DNA of 64,000 bases, from NCBI RefSeq assembly GCF_020564625.1, contig NZ_JAJBZT010000007.1, positions 124,001 to 188,000 of the forward strand, given 5' to 3'. Position 1 is the first letter of the stretch. Each line of letters begins with the position of its first letter. The position numbers were made by a program, and so were the translations under genes. The stretch comes from Leeia speluncae. Lineage in GTDB: Bacteria > Pseudomonadota > Gammaproteobacteria > Burkholderiales > Leeiaceae. Of the stretch, positions 35,701-44,057 are shown one piece after another. The notes beneath the pieces are model-generated. The model did not search any database. It had not been told where the DNA came from and saw only the letters and a program-made list of their open reading frames with translations.

Positions 35701-35897
35701 AATTGCAGTTATTATTACAAGCGGCCGTATCAGAAGAGTATTCTAGTATTAGCAAGCAAATGAAGGATATTCGAATTAAATTTGAAGGTCATTCGTTCTT
35801 GGCTGAGATAGAAAAAGCATACAATGCATTAGATTTTGCCTTAATTAAAACATTAGTAAATGATGTAATTACACAGTCAACGAAGATGGATAACTAG
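32775..35897 (+). CDS. Hybrid sensor histidine kinase: MASE1-CHASE-HisKA-HATPase-REC
   Basis: 1040 residues. Multiple N-terminal transmembrane helices form a MASE1 domain (about 10-215). A periplasmic CHASE domain (about 235-490) and a further helix (about 497-520) follow. Then come a coiled coil, a HisKA domain with the phospho-accepting His near residue 588 (ANMSHEIRTPLN), and the HATPase with N box NLLSNAVKYTDEGG, DTGPGLSP and GGTGLGLSLS. A C-terminal receiver carries the phospho-Asp near 882 (FSDIRMPEMDG), followed by a helical tail of about 100 residues. It senses an external or membrane signal. One base separates it from the REC-GGDEF-EAL gene, its probable partner. Confidence 0.93.
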   Translation: MNIPYQPLEKTTHKLLLTAILAVLYALLGALGLALALGPKLVTAIWPPSGLALAAFILFRWQSIPGVLIGSMWLNVNYMHGMGMVGSTAWQGAFFMAAGSALQACIAGLATSKLIHQVVVSHLLKRSFLFVVTIIVCSLIAPSIGTFGLIKAGVLNPADLSYFWYVWWGGDCAGILVFSPFILWLVSPDFRKSNSEWLSFLIMSVGFGLTTMAVLVVGSLEREKWVQSFQSRSQLLAATLQNHIDLVSKDLQSFQLLFYKADIQNEDFVRVAQQLKNKSPFVTGFYYLPRVSEDQQPNFEDTVLGGKGITERNLDEAILPVTPRLEYFPLQVSYPPVANRFKGVDESVDWYRNKAFEYARRTGKIGLTNLVPSHHLFIDRSAATQQVMIAYIPIFFNSINGDNTPYSNNILGMVAAEIRPDKLLDEALELTPIDAEVVFGDVEAPRTSIIARQLLADPAADVFVKKNGVYAKQTFSFANQRWSLVTTPRDTVVSHFSLLQAGILAFGVTFSLLLASYIFLKRARERDLLVINESLENLVEERTASLANANVQLKNEIDSVKLLTAELEVAREHADSANHAKSIFLANMSHEIRTPLNSVIGYTQLLLEDKSVNPTVKNKLETILIAGQRLLRLINDILDISKIESGKIQLKYSSFHLKEELLETIALFQDKAAKKDLQLASVIHLPSDLTVITDKTKLSQIVSNLLSNAVKYTDEGGIHCSAYMDESALVILVKDTGPGLSPEMQAHLFMPFVQGLEGLNKGGTGLGLSLSREFAHALGGELVLENLPVGGLIAKLTLPLVNLQVQQVSQSAGIQSPLLLQQNMQLKPQTSCHALVVDDDVQSLDILNALLTACGCNTYVAKHGLEALDQLANHPIDIIFSDIRMPEMDGVTMIQQIRKDAKWSDIPAIAVTASSLLAEHEFFIRQGYNEFVGKPYEFKTILALLLKYQSDKFELVDHAATNPLQNDPLTNVQLAQLQLLLQAAVSEEYSSISKQMKDIRIKFEGHSFLAEIEKAYNALDFALIKTLVNDVITQSTKMDN

Positions 35898-35898
35898 A

Positions 35899-37734
35899 AT
35901 GGATAATCCACATACCCAAAAGCCTAGAGTGTTGCTGGTTGATGATACACCGCAAAACTTGCACCTTTTAGGTGAGATGCTTTCTTCTTTAGATATTGAA
36001 ATCTTTGTGGCTAGTGATGGGCAGAAATGCCTAGATATTGCTGCAACTCATCATCCTGTGTTGATTTTGCTTGATGTCATGATGCCAAACATGGATGGTT
36101 TTGAGGTATGTCGGCGTTTAAAAGCGAACCCTGATACCGCTTCTATCCCTGTGATTTTTGTAACGGCAAAAACAGAAGATGTCGCAATTGGCTTTTCTGT
36201 TGGCGGGGCAGATTACATTACCAAGCCTGTTCGGCAAGAAGAGGTGTTGGCAAGAGTGTCTTACCAGCTAGACATGTACTTTTTGCAAAACAAGCTAACA
36301 CTTGCCAATGCCAATTTAGAGGAAAAAGTGAGAGAACGCACGGCTGAACTCACTTTACTCAACTTTCAGTTGCGAGAAGAAATTAACGAAAGGCGCTATC
36401 TGCAAGATAGGCTTAGCTACTTGGCTAGCCATGATTTTGTGACGAAAGCGCACAATGTGAGCGCGTTAAATAGCCACTGCAGCCATTTATTAGCCAAGGT
36501 GCAATTAAATCCGCAAATCGCTGCAGATTTTATCTTGCTGGATATTTCGCAGTTTAAATCGCTTAGCGAATCTTTTGGTTATGTCGCGGGGGATGAGGTC
36601 TTACGCCAATTTACCGATTTAGTCTCTGCCCAGTTAGACAAAGGAGATTTCTTCGCCAGAATTGGTGGGGATAAGTTTGGGATAGTTAGGGAAAGTTTTG
36701 TTGGCGATGGCTCGACAGTCTCTTCTGAAGTCTTTTTAAAAGGGCTGATAGAAACGATCAATGAGCATAAGTTCATTTGGAATAGCTACGTTATCAAGTT
36801 GCAGATTTCCAGTGCCATTGTTGGTTTTAGTACGGAGATTTTCTCATTTGATCATCTGATGCTGATTGCGGATGAAGTACTATTTGAGTGTAAGCGAGAA
36901 AAATCTGGTGTTTTAGTCTATACCCCAAAATCGAATGATGATGCGCAACATCGGCACCACTATGATTGGGCGGTTACAATATTAGATGCGCTAGAACATG
37001 ATCACTTCCGAGTGTATTTTCAGTGTCAATATCCTGTCAATGCCACACAAGCCAAATTACGTTTTGAGACGTTGGTTCGGATGTGGGATAACAAAAATAA
37101 CAGCTTAATTTTACCAGGTAACTTTATTAAATCTGCTGAACGCTTTATGCTGATTAGTGAATTAGACCGCTGGATGATTAAGCATGTGTTTGAATTCTTT
37201 AATACGCATAGAGAGTTGATTCCTTCGATCGATAAAGTCTCCATCAATCTATCGGCGGTTTCTCTAAGAGAACCGCATCTTTGTGACTTTATTCTGAATC
37301 TTTTATTGTCTTACGATTTACCTGGCAGCATGTTTTGCTTTGAAATTACCGAGACAGAAGCCATTATCAATATTGCGAAAGCAAGAGGCTTAATGGAAAG
37401 GTTAAAAGAAGCCGGTTGTTACTTTGCATTAGATGATTTTGGTAGTGGTTTTGCGTCTTTCTCTTACCTGAAAGACTTGCCGTTTGACTATATTAAAATT
37501 GATGGGGTGTTTATTCGTGAAATGGATACCGACCCAACTCAATTGGCGTTGGTTAAATCGATGGTGGAAATGGCTCATCGCTTAGATAAGCCAGTGGTGG
37601 CTGAATATGTAGAGAACACAACTGTGTTAGATCGTTTGTCTCAGTTAAATGTGGAGTGGGCACAAGGGTTTGCTTTACACAAACCAGAAGAGCTCACTGT
37701 TTTGGCGATCAATAACAAAATGGCGTCTTCGTAA
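35899..37734 (+). CDS. Response regulator REC-GGDEF(degenerate)-EAL, probable c-di-GMP phosphodiesterase
   Basis: 611 residues: receiver at about 8-125 with LLLDVMMPNMDG, a coiled-coil linker, a GGDEF-like domain whose signature is GGDKF (about 255, so cyclase activity is unlikely), and an EAL domain from about 375. The EAL motif reads ETL, but the other catalytic positions are present: INLSA, EITETE, LDDFGSGFAS, YIKIDG, AEYVEN and AQGF. A working phosphodiesterase controlled by phosphorylation is therefore plausible. The ATG follows the kinase stop by one base, implying translational coupling and a two-component pair. Confidence 0.92.
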   Translation: MDNPHTQKPRVLLVDDTPQNLHLLGEMLSSLDIEIFVASDGQKCLDIAATHHPVLILLDVMMPNMDGFEVCRRLKANPDTASIPVIFVTAKTEDVAIGFSVGGADYITKPVRQEEVLARVSYQLDMYFLQNKLTLANANLEEKVRERTAELTLLNFQLREEINERRYLQDRLSYLASHDFVTKAHNVSALNSHCSHLLAKVQLNPQIAADFILLDISQFKSLSESFGYVAGDEVLRQFTDLVSAQLDKGDFFARIGGDKFGIVRESFVGDGSTVSSEVFLKGLIETINEHKFIWNSYVIKLQISSAIVGFSTEIFSFDHLMLIADEVLFECKREKSGVLVYTPKSNDDAQHRHHYDWAVTILDALEHDHFRVYFQCQYPVNATQAKLRFETLVRMWDNKNNSLILPGNFIKSAERFMLISELDRWMIKHVFEFFNTHRELIPSIDKVSINLSAVSLREPHLCDFILNLLLSYDLPGSMFCFEITETEAIINIAKARGLMERLKEAGCYFALDDFGSGFASFSYLKDLPFDYIKIDGVFIREMDTDPTQLALVKSMVEMAHRLDKPVVAEYVENTTVLDRLSQLNVEWAQGFALHKPEELTVLAINNKMASS

Positions 37735-37767
37735 GTTTGTGTAAGGCATTATTTAACGTAGAGCGTT

Positions 37768-38919
37768 TTATTCGCTTCTTTTAATCGCGAGTGTATTCCA
37801 TACTCCATGTTTAAATTGAAATACGCTTGCAGCCGCATGGTTAAGGTCACCCTTTGCATCAAATGAAATTTTGCCTGTGATTCCTTCAAACTGTATTGCG
37901 TGTAACGCTGGCAAGTATTGCTTTGGATTGGAGGAATTAGCTTGTTTCATCGCTGTGATGGCAGTCCAAGTGGCATCGTAGGCAAATGGTGAAAATTGCA
38001 GTACGCCATGACCAAACTTCGCCTTTAGCTTCTTATCAAAAGTAGCGCCTTTAGGCATGTATGATAGTGGTAATCCATAATTTAGCGCATAAACCCCTTC
38101 CGCTGCATGCCCTGACAACTTAACAAAGTTTTCGTTGGGTAAGTCACCAATATTTAAGAATGCCGCCTTTAAACCAAGATTACGAATCTGCTTTGCCATG
38201 GGGGCTGCTTGGTAATCTAGCCCAGCAAAAAAGATAAGATCTACTTTGGCTGCTTTACAACGTGTCAGTAAAGCGCTGAAGTCTGTTGCCTTATCGTTTG
38301 TAAACTCTCTAACGGCAATGTTTCCTTTGGACTTACCAATAAATTGCGCTACCGCATCGGCAAGCCCTTGCCCGTAAGCGGTTCTATCGTCGATCACCGC
38401 AATTTTTTTGGCTTTTAGATCTTTAACGATAAAACTTCCCGCATAACGTCCGAGGGTTGCATCACTATTTAAAACTCTAAAGACGCTTTTAAATCCTTGG
38501 TTTGTTAAGGTTGGGTTGGTTGCAGAGGGCGATATCTGCGGAATGCCCGCACCTGCGTATAAACGAGAGGCGGGGATACTGGTACCAGAATTGTAATGGC
38601 CGATGACTACACTCACTTTTGCATCGATTAAACGCTGTGCCACCGTCGTCGCAGTTTTTGGGTCTGCAGCGTCGTCTTCTGCGATTAGTTTAAATTCGGT
38701 AACTTTTCCATCTAGTTTTATCTTCTGTGCATTTGCTTCTTCAATAGCAAGCATGACGCCATGCATTACATCTTCGCCATTCGGGGCGGAAGGGCCTGTT
38801 AGTGGGGCTGCAAAACCAATTTTGACGACGTTTATTGGCGCTGCGTAAGCAAGAGACCCAAGGCTAGTAAAGCAAAATGTAACTAGCAAACAGGGTAATT
38901 TTTTTAATGAGGGGGACAT
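37768..38919 (-). CDS. Second periplasmic amino-acid-type substrate-binding protein (paralogue of 7920-9065)
   Basis: 383 residues with a signal peptide (to about residue 26) and the same Peripla_BP_6 signatures as the island protein: IGFAAPLTGPSAPNGEDVMHG, SVVIGHYNSGTSIPASRLYAG and AVIDDRTAYGQG. Identity by eye is about half over the whole length. No permease genes adjoin. It lies between a sensor kinase/phosphodiesterase pair and a diguanylate cyclase with a periplasmic sensor, so it could serve transport through a distant Liv system or present a ligand to a sensor. The latter is inference. Confidence 0.88.
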   Translation of the reverse strand: MSPSLKKLPCLLVTFCFTSLGSLAYAAPINVVKIGFAAPLTGPSAPNGEDVMHGVMLAIEEANAQKIKLDGKVTEFKLIAEDDAADPKTATTVAQRLIDAKVSVVIGHYNSGTSIPASRLYAGAGIPQISPSATNPTLTNQGFKSVFRVLNSDATLGRYAGSFIVKDLKAKKIAVIDDRTAYGQGLADAVAQFIGKSKGNIAVREFTNDKATDFSALLTRCKAAKVDLIFFAGLDYQAAPMAKQIRNLGLKAAFLNIGDLPNENFVKLSGHAAEGVYALNYGLPLSYMPKGATFDKKLKAKFGHGVLQFSPFAYDATWTAITAMKQANSSNPKQYLPALHAIQFEGITGKISFDAKGDLNHAAASVFQFKHGVWNTLAIKRSE

Positions 38920-39392
38920 TGATCATTCCTTGTTTTACTTTTTTTGGGGCTAGCGAGTGTAAAGCATTTGTTTTTGCCTTGATTTAAAGATAGTTGAAAA
39001 AAAGACCTCTACCAATACAAGTCTTCTTATCTATCATGAATGTGACGATATTCACTTGTTGCGTACGCCATAATCAAAAGGATATTTTTACTAAGGTTCT
39101 CAGCGTTGACTAAGAGATGGAGCGCGCTAAGTTTCGTGGGATCGAAACATATCATCATTACAGACGTTACTTTTATGTATAAATGACTTTGCATTCACCT
39201 TAAAAATTTATCCAACTTCCTTAAAATTAACAAAGATTTAGAAATAGTTGTGTAGTGTTCTGTTATGCTAAGTTTGCGTAATAATGCACACAAATTTTCA
39301 ATCGATGTTGATAAGACATTGTGCAATTTTCCGTAAACTAACAAAAGCACAAAATAAACGACACCTCGACTACTTTCTATTGGTCTAACGAT
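38920..39392. promoter_or_regulatory. Divergent promoter region between a binding-protein gene and a diguanylate cyclase
   Basis: No gene is seen. The one clear structure is a perfect dyad, GTTTCG-TGGGAT-CGAAAC (39131-39148), about mid-way between the two start codons. It may be an operator shared by both genes. The rest is AT-rich. Confidence 0.4.
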
Positions 39393-41774
39393 ATGCCTAG
39401 AAGATTACACACCTTTCGAATTCGCTTGACGCTGATCATTGGTGGTCTTTCTATCTTAACAAGTATCTTGCTGGTGACACTCCTTAGTAATTTTGCTAAA
39501 CAACAAGTCGTTCGTGATAGCGGTCATACTCTAGAAGGTATGGCAAATTCGGTTTCGTATGCCATTACCGAAAATTTACGTGAACGAGCGCGGGAAGTTT
39601 TTTTACTGAGCAAAAGTAACTTATTGCGTGAAAATGAACTGACTTCGCCTAATGTAAAAGAAAGACTAGGCATCATTAAAAGCACCTACCGCTTTTATGA
39701 ATGGGTTGGGGTGACGGATATCAATGGCAACGTTTTGTCTGCTGCCAACGGGTTATTAGAAGGCAAAAGTGTGGCTGAACGGCCTTGGTTTAAAGCTGCC
39801 AAAACGCATCCCTATATTGGAGATGTTCACAAAGCTGTTTTACTCGCGAAATTACTCAATAAACCAAACACTGGTGAACCGCTCCGCTTTATTGATTTTG
39901 CTGCACCAATTAATCATCCTAACGGATCATTAAAAGGGGTGATTGGTGTGCACGCAGATTGGTCTTGGATTGGGTCTATTATTCAGGGGGCCATTGGTGC
40001 AGAAGCGAAAGCGAAAGATATTTCTATTCTTATTACAAACGCAGATGGTGAAATTTTGTACCCATTTGCTGCAATTGGTAAAGAAACCTTGCCTGCCTGG
40101 GTGAAAAGTCCAAACCGGATTAAGACTACCTACCAAGCTGATAATCAAACGTATTTATTGAGCCAAATTCCAATTAATACACTGAATGCTAGCAACTTAA
40201 GTTGGCGCGTTATTGTCCGTCAGCCCTTAGCAAAGGCGACAGAATCGATTACACAACTTAACCAACTGTTAATTATTGCAGGGATTCTCTCAACGCTCAT
40301 CTTTATGGCGGTGATTTATCATTTTGTCTCACGCATTTCTAGGCCGTTAGAAAAACTGGCTGAAGCAGCCTTAGAAATAGGCAGCGGCAATGAAACCCCC
40401 CGTTTTGATATGCTAACCAAAACACTGGAAGTAGCTCATTTAGCCTCTGCGCTTCAAAATATGTCTGATTCTTTGCTAACAAAACAGCATGAGTTGGAAG
40501 CTAGCTACCATTCCTTAGAAATTAAGGTAGCCGAGCGAACGAAAGAATTAGCAGATCTCTATCATCTTGCTCCTGTTGGCTACCACACCCTAGACAGTAA
40601 GGGGTTAATCACCAAAATCAACGATCGAGAACTCAAGTTATTAGGATATGAACGTCATGAGGTTGAAGGGGTAAAGCCGTTTTCTGCGTTCATTCACCCC
40701 GCTAAGTTAGCAGAGTTCACGGATAAATTAGCTGTGTTAGAGGCAAAATTGGCGGTTGCCCCATTTGATACGCAATTAGTTGATCATCATGGGATCGTGC
40801 ATACGGTGCAGATTAGTGCTAATGCAGTATTTGATGAAAATGATGAATTGCTCGAGATTCATTCTGCTGTAATGGATGTGAGTGAAATTAAATCATTAGA
40901 AAAAGAACTCCGTAATCAAGAGGCACTTAGCCAAGCGATTGTTCATACCACTGGTGTTGGTGTGTTGCTATATCAAGAGAATGGAACGTGTATTCTAGCC
41001 AACGAAGCTGCCGCGATGATGGTGGGGGCTACTCGCGAAGGCTTGTTGACGCAGAATTTCCATCAAATTAAATCGTGGAAAGAAACAGAGCTTTACACGC
41101 GTTCGTTAAAGGCTTTAGAAGGTGAGCCAAGCCAGTTTACTCTCAGTGTGCAAACCACATTTGGCAAACAAGTGGATGCATTAGCTAGTGTCATGTCTTT
41201 GCACCATCATTCAGATACCTTGTTACTGGTTGTTTTAAAAGACGTATCCGAATTAATGAAGGCGAATCGCGAACTAACCTTGCTAGCACGTAGAGATGCT
41301 TTAACCGGTATTCCAAATCGCTTAGCGTTAAACGAAAGAGTACGAGAAGAGTTCCTTCGCATGAAGAGAACCGGTATTCGATACTGTGTGTTGCTGTCGG
41401 ATGTCGATTTCTTTAAGAAAATAAATGACACCTACGGTCATGAAACAGGTGATGAAGTATTAAGAAGAATAGGGCAATTATTAAAGCAGTCTGTCAGAGA
41501 GTCTGACTTTGTGGCGAGATACGGCGGAGAAGAGTTTGTTATTCTTCTGCCTGATACCGCAACGAATGAAGCTTACCTGTTTGCTGAAAAACTACGTTTA
41601 GCAATCGCCAAGGCTGAAATGCCGGGGGCAGGTAAAGTGACTATGAGTTTTGGTTTAGTCACCGCTGATTTATCGAATGAAAATGAATATTTTGCATTGG
41701 GTCGGGCGGATGAGGCGTTGTATGAAGCCAAAGCGGGTGGTCGTAATAAAGTGGTGATTGGCCAATCTACTTAA
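39393..41774 (+). CDS. Membrane diguanylate cyclase: dCache-HAMP-PAS-PAS-GGDEF
   Basis: 793 residues. TM1 at about 11-30, a periplasmic dCache sensor (about 45-280; YEWVGVTDINGNVLSAANG, FIDFAAPINHPNGSLKGVIG), TM2 at about 290-312, HAMP (about 313-368), a coiled coil, two PAS domains (about 385-505 and 510-625) and a GGDEF domain (about 635-793). The active-site motif GGEEF is intact near 711. The I-site RESD precedes it by five residues, so product inhibition is expected. dCache domains usually bind amino acids or organic acids, and a divergent amino-acid-binding-protein gene makes that attractive. A terminator follows. Confidence 0.93.
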   Translation: MPRRLHTFRIRLTLIIGGLSILTSILLVTLLSNFAKQQVVRDSGHTLEGMANSVSYAITENLRERAREVFLLSKSNLLRENELTSPNVKERLGIIKSTYRFYEWVGVTDINGNVLSAANGLLEGKSVAERPWFKAAKTHPYIGDVHKAVLLAKLLNKPNTGEPLRFIDFAAPINHPNGSLKGVIGVHADWSWIGSIIQGAIGAEAKAKDISILITNADGEILYPFAAIGKETLPAWVKSPNRIKTTYQADNQTYLLSQIPINTLNASNLSWRVIVRQPLAKATESITQLNQLLIIAGILSTLIFMAVIYHFVSRISRPLEKLAEAALEIGSGNETPRFDMLTKTLEVAHLASALQNMSDSLLTKQHELEASYHSLEIKVAERTKELADLYHLAPVGYHTLDSKGLITKINDRELKLLGYERHEVEGVKPFSAFIHPAKLAEFTDKLAVLEAKLAVAPFDTQLVDHHGIVHTVQISANAVFDENDELLEIHSAVMDVSEIKSLEKELRNQEALSQAIVHTTGVGVLLYQENGTCILANEAAAMMVGATREGLLTQNFHQIKSWKETELYTRSLKALEGEPSQFTLSVQTTFGKQVDALASVMSLHHHSDTLLLVVLKDVSELMKANRELTLLARRDALTGIPNRLALNERVREEFLRMKRTGIRYCVLLSDVDFFKKINDTYGHETGDEVLRRIGQLLKQSVRESDFVARYGGEEFVILLPDTATNEAYLFAEKLRLAIAKAEMPGAGKVTMSFGLVTADLSNENEYFALGRADEALYEAKAGGRNKVVIGQST

Positions 41775-41782
41775 TATTCTCC

Positions 41783-41832
41783 AAAAAAATGGCCTTATTT
41801 AACCAATAAACAGTTAGTGAAGGCCATTTTTT
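41783..41832. terminator. Bidirectional terminator
   Basis: AATGGCCTT/AAGGCCATT stem flanked by A and T runs (A7 at 41783-41789, T6 at 41827-41832), between converging genes. Confidence 0.88.
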
Positions 41833-41845
41833 CTAGATTTTTAAA

Positions 41846-42274
41846 TCAATACTTGCCATATAGTTTTGGCATGACAGATTTTGCATTTATCTCAAACACC
41901 GCTAATGTCCCTGGCTTTTCAACGCCCATTCCGGGGCTATTTGCAGGCATACCTGGGACGGTGATGCCAGTGATACTTGGCTTATCTTTTAGCATCTTTT
42001 GGATGGCTTTAACTGGTACATGTCCTTCCACAATATAGTTACCAATTTTCATGGTGTGGCAACTCGCCTCGTTTGTTTTCACGCCGAGTTGGTTTTTTAA
42101 TTGGGCCATATCGTTACGATTAACGGCTGTAACAGTAAAGCCATGTTGCTGCAAATATGCGATATAAGCCTCACAACAACCACAGTATGGATCTTTGTAG
42201 ACGGTAGCGTTAATTGCAGAAAAGGCAGATGTGCTAATCAATAGCGCGGCAACAAAGCTAAGTGCTTTTTTCAT
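41846..42274 (-). CDS. DUF411 periplasmic metal-binding protein
   Basis: 142 residues with a signal peptide (to about residue 19, SAFSA). The DUF411 core follows, with CGCC at KDPYCGCCEAYI, SCHTMKIGNYIVEGHVPVKAI and GMPANSPGM. DUF411 proteins are commonly encoded with copper-resistance genes and are thought to bind Cu in the periplasm through these Cys, His and Met residues. The upstream gene encodes another small Met/Cys-rich secreted protein, consistent with a metal-handling pair. Confidence 0.85.
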   Translation of the reverse strand: MKKALSFVAALLISTSAFSAINATVYKDPYCGCCEAYIAYLQQHGFTVTAVNRNDMAQLKNQLGVKTNEASCHTMKIGNYIVEGHVPVKAIQKMLKDKPSITGITVPGMPANSPGMGVEKPGTLAVFEINAKSVMPKLYGKY

Positions 42275-42320
42275 GATGGTTCCTTAACAAGTTAAATAAC
42301 AAGCGGTTGAAGCGAGTTAT

Positions 42321-42680
42321 TTAGATGCAAGGAGGCTTAATGGGGGGGCTTGCGGGAATGCCGATAAGCGTAGAATGAAGTGCTGGTTGAAAAACTAAAT
42401 GGCCAATCCACTCTTTTTCCAAAAGGTTGGATAAATTGGGATGAATCATGGTGTTTACTTGTAATGCCGCACATTGTGTTAAGCAATCTTTATCAGACAG
42501 GCCCTGATCGCATGAACTAGCATGATCAAGTGGTATGACCATGCCCATGCCCATGCCCATGCAATCTGCGCTTGTGATACTGCTAGATTGCTGGTGTAAG
42601 TTTTGTGTGCCTTTTGCAAATGCACTAGGTACGGTTACACAGAAAAATAGCAGTAATAGAGAAAGAAAAAACTTTTTCAT
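42321..42680 (-). CDS. Small secreted Met/Cys-rich protein, possibly copper-related
   Basis: About 119 residues from ATG 42680. A signal peptide ends near PSAFAKG. The mature part has a MGMGMGM run and four cysteines (DCMGMGM, SSCDQG, DKDCLTQCA), then ends with PPIKPPCI. This looks like the small Met/His/Cys proteins found beside copper genes, but no named family is certain. It lies 46 bp upstream of the DUF411 gene on the same strand. A TTG at 42686 is an alternative start. Confidence 0.65.
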   Translation of the reverse strand: MKKFFLSLLLLFFCVTVPSAFAKGTQNLHQQSSSITSADCMGMGMGMVIPLDHASSCDQGLSDKDCLTQCAALQVNTMIHPNLSNLLEKEWIGHLVFQPALHSTLIGIPASPPIKPPCI

Positions 42681-42730
42681 GCTCAAATTATCGCTAAGTT
42701 TGATATGAATAAACCACGATTAAATCAAAC

Positions 42731-43153
42731 TTAGCGCCCACAAATAGCGGCAAGGGATAAGAGTTCTTCCAATAGTGATAAACACTGATCACCAGACATG
42801 GCAAATGGGTCGATCTTTGGTTTTGGGGCGTATTTTAACAAGGTAGCTGGGTTTACCTTTGCTAGGTTGACTTCCCCCATTGTCCAATGGGCAAACTGAC
42901 GCTCTTTAATTTCTTCAAAGCCTAGTAGTTCAATATCTTTGTGACGGGTATCTCGGACAATTTCATTGTAAAGTGCGGATACCTCGCTACGCGAACCTTC
43001 TAGTACCTGAATAAACGTATCTTCAGTAAAACACAAAATCCCCGTGACGCCACGTTGGGGATTGTGCACTTTCGACTGTTTTAAAATCACATCGGTTAAC
43101 TGCGCATTGATTGCAGCAGTAGAGCGGCTTGCGTAAATCAATCTAACCAACAT
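42731..43153 (-). CDS. BLUF-domain blue-light photoreceptor
   Basis: 140 residues from ATG 43153, which has AGG upstream and starts 7 bp after the folE stop. The flavin-binding BLUF domain fills residues 1-95. All key positions are present: Tyr7, Asn31, Gln49, Trp90 and Met92. They are offset by exactly 14 from Tyr21, Asn45, Gln63, Trp104 and Met106 of AppA. A short helical tail of about 45 residues follows, with no enzymatic output domain, so it must act through a partner protein. Coupling to folE hints at a link between blue light and pterin supply. Confidence 0.93.
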   Translation of the reverse strand: MLVRLIYASRSTAAINAQLTDVILKQSKVHNPQRGVTGILCFTEDTFIQVLEGSRSEVSALYNEIVRDTRHKDIELLGFEEIKERQFAHWTMGEVNLAKVNPATLLKYAPKPKIDPFAMSGDQCLSLLEELLSLAAICGR

Positions 43154-43160
43154 GATTGCC

Positions 43161-43871
43161 TCATTTCTCTTTTCTAGGAAGTAAAGACAAGAATTCACGA
43201 CGTAAGTGGGTATCTTTCAGAAACACGCCACGCATCACACTATTTAGCATTTTAGAATCGGCATCTTTCACACCGCGCCAATGCATGCAGAAATGATCCG
43301 CTTCCATCACCACTGCTAAACCATCCGGGTTCATTTTGTGCATTAATACGTCTGCAATTTGCGTGACTGCTTCTTCTTGAATTTGCGGTCTATTCATTAC
43401 CCAGTGGGCAAGGCGTGCATATTTGGATAAACCAATTAGGTTGGAGTGTGCATTTGGCATCACGCCAATCCACAATTTTCCAATAATCGGGCATAGGTGG
43501 TGAGAACACGCACTATGCACGGTAATTGGTCCAACAATCATTAACTCTTTAAGATTTTCCACATTCGGGAATTCAGTCACCGAAGGAGCTGGATGGTAGC
43601 GTCCACGGAAAACTTCTTGAATGTACATTTTTGCTACGCGACGTGCGGTATCTTGCGTGTTGTGATCGTGTTCAATATCAATCACTAAGCTTTGTAGTAC
43701 TTCTCTTAGCTTACTTTCTACTTCAGATTGAAGCTCGGTTAGTTCACCTTCTTCAATGAAGTCAGAAATATTGTCATTGGCGTGAAAGCGCTTGTTTGCT
43801 GCTTTAATCCGCTCACGAATTCTAGTTGACACCGGTAGGGCTGTTGCTGGGGTATTCTCTTTTGTACTCAC
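43161..43871 (-). CDS. folE: GTP cyclohydrolase I
   Basis: 236 residues of the type I FolE family. Zinc ligands and substrate motifs are visible: VHSACSHHLCPIIGKLWIG, the LIGLSKYARLAHW segment and MEADHFCMHWRGVKD. It converts GTP to 7,8-dihydroneopterin triphosphate for folate and pterin cofactors. An N-terminal extension of about 45 residues precedes the catalytic core. It is followed 7 bp later by the BLUF gene, not by other folate genes. Pterins or folates serve as photolyase antenna, so a light-related paralogue is possible. An AGGAAAC ribosome-binding site is present. Confidence 0.93.
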   Translation of the reverse strand: MSTKENTPATALPVSTRIRERIKAANKRFHANDNISDFIEEGELTELQSEVESKLREVLQSLVIDIEHDHNTQDTARRVAKMYIQEVFRGRYHPAPSVTEFPNVENLKELMIVGPITVHSACSHHLCPIIGKLWIGVMPNAHSNLIGLSKYARLAHWVMNRPQIQEEAVTQIADVLMHKMNPDGLAVVMEADHFCMHWRGVKDADSKMLNSVMRGVFLKDTHLRREFLSLLPRKEK

Positions 43872-44057
43872 AGTAGTTTCCTGGCTAAAGTGATTCTTCG
43901 TTTCTATGAACCACTCGTTTTAAGTTTGCTACTTACTGTCGCAATCATCAAAACGGATAAATAGGAATGACTATATATTTACCATTGTAGATGAGTCGTT
44001 GCAATACTATTTGGTAAAAATAGTTACTGATTGGTAGTTTTTTTTAATCTACCTATT

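Noticed and set aside
42541-42570. GGGCAT/CATGCC-like short tandem repeat as a possible CRISPR or microsatellite
   Set aside because: It is only the MGMGMGM coding run of the small secreted protein; there are no spacers.
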